Positions 13,442 to 18,845 of a stretch of 18,845 bases of DNA are shown piece by piece. This stretch comes from JAWOHX01 sp046484975 (GTDB lineage: Bacteria > Bacillota > Clostridia > DUPQ01): contig JAWOHX010000040.1 in assembly GCA_046484975.1 (NCBI GenBank), positions 1 to 18,845 on the forward strand. Direction: 5' to 3'. Under the pieces are notes generated by a model. The model was given only the letters and a program-made list of their open reading frames with translations, was not told where the DNA came from and searched no databases. The translations under genes were made by a program, and so were the position numbers. Positions within the stretch are counted from its first letter, which is position 1, and the number at the start of each line of letters is the position of its first letter.

Positions 13442-14659
13442 ATGAATCTGGAACAAATCAAGGAATACGACCGTGAATATTTCATGAACACCTTCGGGGA
13501 ACGCACCCCGGTGGCTTTTGAATATGGGAAAGGGATGAAGCTGTACTCCACCGATGGCGAGGTATACACCGACTTCCTCAGCGGGATTGCCGTGAGCGCC
13601 CTCGGGCACTCCCATCCTCTACTGACAAAAGCCATCACAGATCAGGCCGGGAAGCTGATCCACTGCTCCAGCCTCTACTACATCGAAAACCAGGCCCTCC
13701 TGGCCCGGGAGATTGTCACCTGGTCCTGTGCGGACAAGGTGTTCTTTTCCAACAGTGGCGCGGAAGCAAATGAAGGGGCCATCAAGCTTTCCAGGCTCTA
13801 CCACAACAAACAGGGTAAACCCGACAGATACGAGATCATCACCCTGGAAAAGTCCTTCCACGGGAGGACCCTGGCCACCATCGCCGCCACCGGGCAGGAG
13901 AAATATCAGAAGCCCTTCTGTCCCCTGACACCAAAGTTCCGATCCGTTCCCATCAATGACATCCAGGCCCTGGAGGCCGCCATCGATGAGAACACCTGTG
14001 CCATCATGCTGGAACCCATCCAGGGTGAAAGCGGTGTCAATCCCGTCTCACAGGAATACATGAAGTCCATCCGCTCCATCTGTGATGAGAAGGATGTGGT
14101 GTTGATTTTCGACGAAGTGCAATGCGGCATGGGCCGCACCGGCAGAATGTTCGGCTATGAGCATTACGGGGTGGAGCCCGACATCTTCACCCTGGCCAAA
14201 GCTCTCGGAGGGGGGTTCCCCATCGGGGCACTGTGCGCAAAAGAGAAATTCGCCCTTGCTTTTTCCCCCGGGGACCATGGTTCCACCTTCGGGGGCAATC
14301 CCCTTGCCTGCGCAGCCGGACTTGCGGTTTTTGAAGCCTTCCGTCAGGAGAACCTGGTGGAGAACAGCCGGGTCATGGGCAGTTACCTCATCGGGAAGTT
14401 GAAAGACCTGGCCTTCCGGTTTCCTGTCATCACGGAGATCAGGGGAATGGGGCTGATGATCGGCATTCAGCTTGAGAAAGGAATCGCCAAGGAAATCAGA
14501 CAGGCAATGCACCGGAAGGGGTTCCTCATCGGGAATGTCAGGGACAACATCCTCCGTCTGCTGCCTCCCCTCATCGTAGGCCGGGAGGACATCGACCGCT
14601 TGGCTGAAGCCTTTGTTCATGCCTTCACAGAAGCAGGGGAAGGAGAACGCAATGGGTAA
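13442..14659 (+). CDS. argD: acetylornithine aminotransferase
   Basis: A 405-residue class III aminotransferase that makes N-acetylornithine using pyridoxal phosphate. The cofactor site shows SGAEANEGA (phosphate contact), Asp224 in IFDEVQCGMGRTG (pyridine nitrogen) and Lys253 in TLAKALGGGFPIGA (Schiff base). FHGRT and GSTFGGNPLAC are also family hallmarks. I prefer ATG at 13442, with AAGGAG 9 bases upstream. A TTG two codons earlier would sit only 3 bases from the same site. argB ends 17 bases upstream. The gene overlaps carA by 8 bases, so translation is probably coupled. In many Bacillota the enzyme also serves as succinyldiaminopimelate aminotransferase; this cannot be told from sequence. 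Confidence 0.96.
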   Translation: MNLEQIKEYDREYFMNTFGERTPVAFEYGKGMKLYSTDGEVYTDFLSGIAVSALGHSHPLLTKAITDQAGKLIHCSSLYYIENQALLAREIVTWSCADKVFFSNSGAEANEGAIKLSRLYHNKQGKPDRYEIITLEKSFHGRTLATIAATGQEKYQKPFCPLTPKFRSVPINDIQALEAAIDENTCAIMLEPIQGESGVNPVSQEYMKSIRSICDEKDVVLIFDEVQCGMGRTGRMFGYEHYGVEPDIFTLAKALGGGFPIGALCAKEKFALAFSPGDHGSTFGGNPLACAAGLAVFEAFRQENLVENSRVMGSYLIGKLKDLAFRFPVITEIRGMGLMIGIQLEKGIAKEIRQAMHRKGFLIGNVRDNILRLLPPLIVGREDIDRLAEAFVHAFTEAGEGERNG

Positions 14660-15725
14660 GGCAGTCCTTGTGCTGGAAGACGGCACATTCTTTTCAGGGG
14701 AAAATTTCGGATCCGGTGGCGAAGCCTTCGGGGAAGTCGTGTTCAACACCTCCATGACCGGTTATCAGGAAATCACCACGGATCCCTCCTACAAAGGACA
14801 GATGGTGTGTATGACCTATCCGTTGATCGGCAACTACGGAATGAACGACATTGACACGGAGTCCTACAAAACCCATGTGGAAGGGTTCATCGTCAAGGAA
14901 CTGTGCGAATTCCACAGCAACTTCCGGGCAAGCATTTCCCCGGAGCAGTATTTCAGTGACAACCACATCATCGGCATCAAGGGGATCGACACACGGGCAC
15001 TGACCCAGCACATCCGGAAAAAAGGCAGTATGATGGGTGTCATTTCCACGCGTTGCGGCAATATCGATCTTTTATTAAAAAAAATAGAGGACCATCACAT
15101 TGGCAAACGAAACTTGGTCGGGGAAGTCAGCCTTGCGACACCGATGCATATCAAAGGCAACGGGAAAAGGGTTGCTGTCCTGGATCTGGGCGTAAAGTAC
15201 AGCATCCTTCGTTCTTTGGAAAAGAGGGACTGCGAGATCTTCGTATTCCCCTACGACACCCCATTTGAGACAATCATGGAGTCCCATCCTGCAGGAATCA
15301 TCCTTTCCAACGGCCCCGGGGATCCCCGGGCACTGGAGTCCCTGCTTCCGAAGACCAGAAAAATCATCGAAAGCGGCTTGCCAGTACTGGGCATATGCCT
15401 GGGTCACCAACTACTGGCCCTGGCCATGGGCATGGAGATCTTCAAGCTCAAATTCGGTCATCATGGCGGAAACCATGCGGTCAAGGACATCCATGCGGGA
15501 AAATGCTACATCACCTGCCAGAACCATAATTATGCCGTCAGCTTTGAGCATGTCAGCCCGGATGTGGAAATCACCCATGTCAACATCAACGATCACACCG
15601 TGGAAGGTTTTTTCCACCGGAAAAACCCGGTTATGAGTGTGCAGTACCATCCAGAAGCCTCTCCCGGCTCACTGGATTCCGGCTATATATTTGATGACTT
15701 CATCAGTCTCATGCAGAAAGGATAA
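14652..15725 (+). CDS. carA: carbamoyl-phosphate synthase small subunit (glutaminase)
   Basis: This 357-residue subunit hydrolyses glutamine and channels ammonia to CarB. The N-terminal CPSase domain (about 1-150) contains NTSMTGYQEITTDPSY. The C-terminal class I glutamine amidotransferase domain has the nucleophile Cys249 in GICLGHQ and His333 and Glu335 in QYHPEASPG, so the triad is complete. I chose the ATG at 14652, which overlaps the argD stop by 8 bases and has AGGAG 6 bases upstream, over the earlier in-frame ATG at 14613 inside argD. Location in an arg operon suggests an arginine-regulated synthase; whether a second pyrimidine-linked copy exists elsewhere cannot be seen. Confidence 0.97.
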   Translation: MGKAVLVLEDGTFFSGENFGSGGEAFGEVVFNTSMTGYQEITTDPSYKGQMVCMTYPLIGNYGMNDIDTESYKTHVEGFIVKELCEFHSNFRASISPEQYFSDNHIIGIKGIDTRALTQHIRKKGSMMGVISTRCGNIDLLLKKIEDHHIGKRNLVGEVSLATPMHIKGNGKRVAVLDLGVKYSILRSLEKRDCEIFVFPYDTPFETIMESHPAGIILSNGPGDPRALESLLPKTRKIIESGLPVLGICLGHQLLALAMGMEIFKLKFGHHGGNHAVKDIHAGKCYITCQNHNYAVSFEHVSPDVEITHVNINDHTVEGFFHRKNPVMSVQYHPEASPGSLDSGYIFDDFISLMQKG

Positions 15726-15729
15726 ACTG

Positions 15730-18700
15730 ATGCCGAAAAGAAAAGACATCCAAAAAGTACTGGTCATAGGTTCGGGGCCCATCATCATCGGGCAAGCGGC
15801 GGAATTCGATTATTCGGGAACCCAGGCCTGCCGGTCGTTGCGGGAGGAAGGCATTGAGGTTGTCCTGATCAACAGCAACCCGGCCACCATCATGACAGAC
15901 ATGGAAAGTGCCGATCGTATCTATATCGAGCCCATCACCCTTGATTATGTAAAGGATATCCTGTCAATAGAGAAACCTGACGGTCTATTGGCCTCCCTGG
16001 GAGGACAGACTGGCCTGAACATGGCCATTGAGCTCTCGGAAGACGGAATCCTGGATACCCTCGGGATTGAACTGCTGGGGACATCACTGCAATCCATCAA
16101 AAAAGCGGAGGACAGGGAGCTGTTCAAGGACACTATGGTCTCCATCGGAGAGAAGGTGGCCGTCTCAAAGATCGTCACCAGAATGGAGCATGCCTTTGAA
16201 TTCACCGGCGAGGTGGGATTTCCCGTTGTGGTGCGTCCTGCCTACACCTTGGGAGGCAGCGGCGGAGGGATTGCCAAAAACCTGGAGGAGCTGAAGTATA
16301 TCTGTGGGAAAGGCCTCAAGCTCTCGCTGATCAAACAGGTCCTGTTGGAGCAATGCGTCTCGGGCTGGAAGGAGATTGAATATGAGGTCATGCGGGATGG
16401 AAACGACAACTGCATCGTCATCTGCAACATGGAGAATGTGGATCCCGTTGGCATCCATACCGGCGACAGCATCGTGGTTGCCCCGAGCCAGACCCTTTCC
16501 GACGTGGAATACCAGATGCTCAGGACCGCTTCCATCAAAATCATCCGGGCACTCGACATCAAGGGAGGGTGCAACATCCAGTTCGCCCTGGATCCTGAGA
16601 GCTTTGAATACATCGTCATCGAAGTCAACCCAAGGGTCAGCAGATCTTCCGCCCTGGCCTCCAAGGCCACGGGTTATCCCATCGCCAGGGTCGCAGCGAA
16701 AATCGCCATCGGGTTGAATCTTGATGAAATCGAGAATTCCGTCACCGGAACCACCTCGGCCTGTTTCGAACCCAGCCTGGATTATGTGGTCACGAAAGTA
16801 CCCCGGTGGCCTTTCGACAAATTCAATTCCGCCGACAGGCGGATCGGGACTCAGATGAAAGCCACGGGGGAAGTCATGGCCATGGGCCGGACCTTCGAGG
16901 AATCCCTGCTGAAGGCCATCGATTCCCTTGACATCAAACTCAATTATCAACTGGGTCTTGCCCTGTTCGACAATAAAAGCACGGAGGAATTGCTGGAGTA
17001 CATCAGGGAACCGAAGGACGAGAGCATTTTCGTCATATTCAAGCTCCTGCAGAAAAACATCTCCCCGGAAACCATCCACCGAATCACCCGGATCGACATG
17101 TTTTTCCTGAAAAAACTCCAGAACATCGTGCGTGTGGCAGAGGAAGTCCGGAACGCAGGCATTGCATGGCTGGATTATTCCCTGTACCTGAAAGCAAAAA
17201 AGACGGGCTTCGGCGACTCCTATATCGCCAACCTTGTGAATGTCCCCCTGAAAACCATTCTGGACCTGCGGGAAAAATATCCCATCAAACCCGTATACAA
17301 GCTCGTGGATACCTGTGCAGGGGAATTCGAGGCCAAAACCCCCTACTACTATTCCACATATGAAGAAAAAACCGACACTGTCGTCACCAACAATCCCAAG
17401 GTCCTTGTCATCGGGTCCGGACCCATTAGGATTGGCCAGGGGATTGAATTCGACTACTGCAGCGTCCATTCCGTGGAGGCTCTCCGGGAGCTGGGTATCG
17501 AGTCCATCATCATCAACAACAACCCCGAGACCGTGAGTACCGATTTCGACATATCCGACAAGCTGTATTTCGAGCCCCTCACCAAAGAAGGCGTACTGGA
17601 TATCATCGAGACAGAGAAACCCATGGGTGTCATTGTCCAGTTTGGCGGGCAGACATCCATCAACCTGGCCGCATCACTGCATGAAGCGGGGGTGAAAATC
17701 CTCGGGACAAGTCTTGCGAATATTGACATGTCGGAAAACCGGGACAGTTTCTACAATTTCCTGACACGCTTGGGCATACCAATCCCGGAAGGCAAGACGG
17801 CATTCTCTGTGGACCATGCCATCAGAATTGCGCAGGAAATCGGTTATCCAGTGCTGGTGCGTCCCTCCTATGTCCTTGGCGGCAGGGCCATGGAAGTGAT
17901 ATATGAAGACATGACTCTGGTGGAATACATGACGGCGGCAGTGGACATCTCTTCCGAACACCCGGTGCTCATCGACAAATACATCATCGGCAAGGAGTTT
18001 GAGGTTGATGGAATCTCAGACGGGCAGGATGTGGTCATCCCCGGCATCATGGAACACGTGGAAAAAGCCGGGGTTCATTCCGGGGACAGCATCGCAGTAT
18101 ATCCCCCGTTCAGCCTGGATGACAAGACCCGGGACACGGTGGTGGAATATACCGAAAGACTTGCAAAGGAACTCCAAATCGTTGGATTGTTCAATATCCA
18201 GTTCGTCATGGACGACAACAACAAAGTATTTGTCATCGAGGTCAACCCGCGTGCGTCCAGGACTGTACCGGTCTTAAGTAAAATCACTGGCATTCCCATG
18301 GTGAACCTGGCCACCAGGCTGATCATGGGACAGACACTCCGGGAACTGGGGTATGAAAATGGGCTTGTCCGACAGACCCTGTTCACCGCCGTAAAAGTGC
18401 CGGTCTTCTCGTTCCCGAAGATCACCACCCTGGACACATTCCTGGGACCTGAGATGAAATCCACCGGGGAAGTGATGGGCGTGGCGCGCACGGTCAATGA
18501 AGCCTTGTTCAAAGCCCTGGTCGCTTCCGGCCTGAAAATACCCGCGGAAGGCAACATCCTCTTCAGTATCACCGACCGGGACAAGGACCAATGCCTGAAG
18601 ACGGCCCGCCTGCTCAGCGGCAAGAAATACCGGCTTTATGCAACACCGGGCACAGGCACTTTCCTGCGGGAAAACGGCATCCCAGCTGAAACGTTGGGGC

Positions 18701-18845
18701 AGGAGGAAATCCTGGGAAATATCAAGGACGGAAGCATCGACATGGTCGTCAACACCCCCACCCGCGGGAAAAATCCGGATCGTTTCGGATTTCAGCTCAG
18801 ACGGACTGCCATCGAGTTCAACACCACCTGCTTCACCAGCCTGGA
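15730..18845 (+). CDS. carB: carbamoyl-phosphate synthase large subunit (3' end cut)
   Basis: This gene makes carbamoyl phosphate from bicarbonate, ammonia and two ATP. 1038 complete codons are visible; the usual length is about 1065-1075, so roughly 30 residues lie beyond the window. Both homologous halves are intact. The first begins VLVIGSGPIIIGQAAEFDY and has the metal-binding EVNPRVSRSSAL near residue 298. The second begins VLVIGSGPIRIGQGIEFDY near residue 557 and has EVNPRASRTVPV near residue 837. An MGS-like allosteric domain begins near residue 940, the region that in known enzymes binds ornithine and UMP or IMP. The ATG at 15730 lies 4 bases after the carA stop. I checked the reading frame through the first half and see no frameshift. 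Ornithine carbamoyltransferase may follow, but that is outside the window. Confidence 0.97.
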   Translation, partial: MPKRKDIQKVLVIGSGPIIIGQAAEFDYSGTQACRSLREEGIEVVLINSNPATIMTDMESADRIYIEPITLDYVKDILSIEKPDGLLASLGGQTGLNMAIELSEDGILDTLGIELLGTSLQSIKKAEDRELFKDTMVSIGEKVAVSKIVTRMEHAFEFTGEVGFPVVVRPAYTLGGSGGGIAKNLEELKYICGKGLKLSLIKQVLLEQCVSGWKEIEYEVMRDGNDNCIVICNMENVDPVGIHTGDSIVVAPSQTLSDVEYQMLRTASIKIIRALDIKGGCNIQFALDPESFEYIVIEVNPRVSRSSALASKATGYPIARVAAKIAIGLNLDEIENSVTGTTSACFEPSLDYVVTKVPRWPFDKFNSADRRIGTQMKATGEVMAMGRTFEESLLKAIDSLDIKLNYQLGLALFDNKSTEELLEYIREPKDESIFVIFKLLQKNISPETIHRITRIDMFFLKKLQNIVRVAEEVRNAGIAWLDYSLYLKAKKTGFGDSYIANLVNVPLKTILDLREKYPIKPVYKLVDTCAGEFEAKTPYYYSTYEEKTDTVVTNNPKVLVIGSGPIRIGQGIEFDYCSVHSVEALRELGIESIIINNNPETVSTDFDISDKLYFEPLTKEGVLDIIETEKPMGVIVQFGGQTSINLAASLHEAGVKILGTSLANIDMSENRDSFYNFLTRLGIPIPEGKTAFSVDHAIRIAQEIGYPVLVRPSYVLGGRAMEVIYEDMTLVEYMTAAVDISSEHPVLIDKYIIGKEFEVDGISDGQDVVIPGIMEHVEKAGVHSGDSIAVYPPFSLDDKTRDTVVEYTERLAKELQIVGLFNIQFVMDDNNKVFVIEVNPRASRTVPVLSKITGIPMVNLATRLIMGQTLRELGYENGLVRQTLFTAVKVPVFSFPKITTLDTFLGPEMKSTGEVMGVARTVNEALFKALVASGLKIPAEGNILFSITDRDKDQCLKTARLLSGKKYRLYATPGTGTFLRENGIPAETLGQEEILGNIKDGSIDMVVNTPTRGKNPDRFGFQLRRTAIEFNTTCFTSL

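Noticed and set aside
16165..17469. Long open frame (434 codons) antisense to carB
   Set aside because: It is a codon-bias shadow of the GC-rich carB gene. It lacks a ribosome binding site and a plausible protein sequence. Similar shadows lie opposite msmX, the M23 gene, argB and argD.

Overview
The window suggests a low-to-moderate GC Bacillota, most likely Clostridia. The signs are Shine-Dalgarno-led genes with frequent GTG/TTG starts, an arginine/carbamoyl-phosphate operon, a CcpA-like site upstream of a lone sugar-ABC ATPase, CCA-encoding tRNA genes in a tight cluster, and an FtsEX / M23 hydrolase / carboxy-terminal protease block with active M23 ligands. I cannot name genus or species.

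Layout. (1) 1-3880 is a patchwork accessory region. About 1.2 kb lacks a convincing gene and holds decayed material: an IS3-type transposase tail, a decayed copy of the tRNA-Cys gene with its terminator, and short dispersed repeats. Then comes one intact glycyl radical enzyme (GRE) gene (1222-3336, minus) with its own promoter and a candidate operator, and then a second IS3 transposase remnant and matching repeats. (2) 3847-4314 is a minus-strand tRNA operon, Val-Asp-Phe-Gly-Cys, with a strong promoter overlapping the end of hslO and a hairpin terminator. (3) 4364-11052 is a run of seven minus-strand genes, closely spaced or overlapping: a CdaR/PucR-type regulator, ftsE, ftsX, a secreted coiled-coil M23 peptidase, an S41 carboxy-terminal protease, a SAM methyltransferase and hslO (Hsp33). 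(4) 11129-12299 is a monocistronic MsmX/UgpC-type ATPase with a strong terminator. (5) 12469-18845 runs on the plus strand: argB-argD-carA-carB, with carB cut off by the window edge.

How the genes work together. FtsE and FtsX form a membrane complex that in many bacteria gates a coiled-coil peptidoglycan hydrolase; the next gene encodes such a protein, and the following S41 protease is exported and could process it or another envelope protein. ArgB and ArgD make two steps of ornithine synthesis, and CarAB makes carbamoyl phosphate for citrulline and pyrimidines, so the operon feeds both substrates of ornithine carbamoyltransferase. A consensus promoter with an ARG-box-like sequence precedes argB.

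The most unusual part is the GRE. It lacks the PFL Cys-Cys pair and has an atypical active-site loop (TCVEI where characterised eliminases have GCVEP). It has no activating enzyme in the window, and it lies between two direct copies of a segment containing an IS3 tail plus tRNA-Cys.
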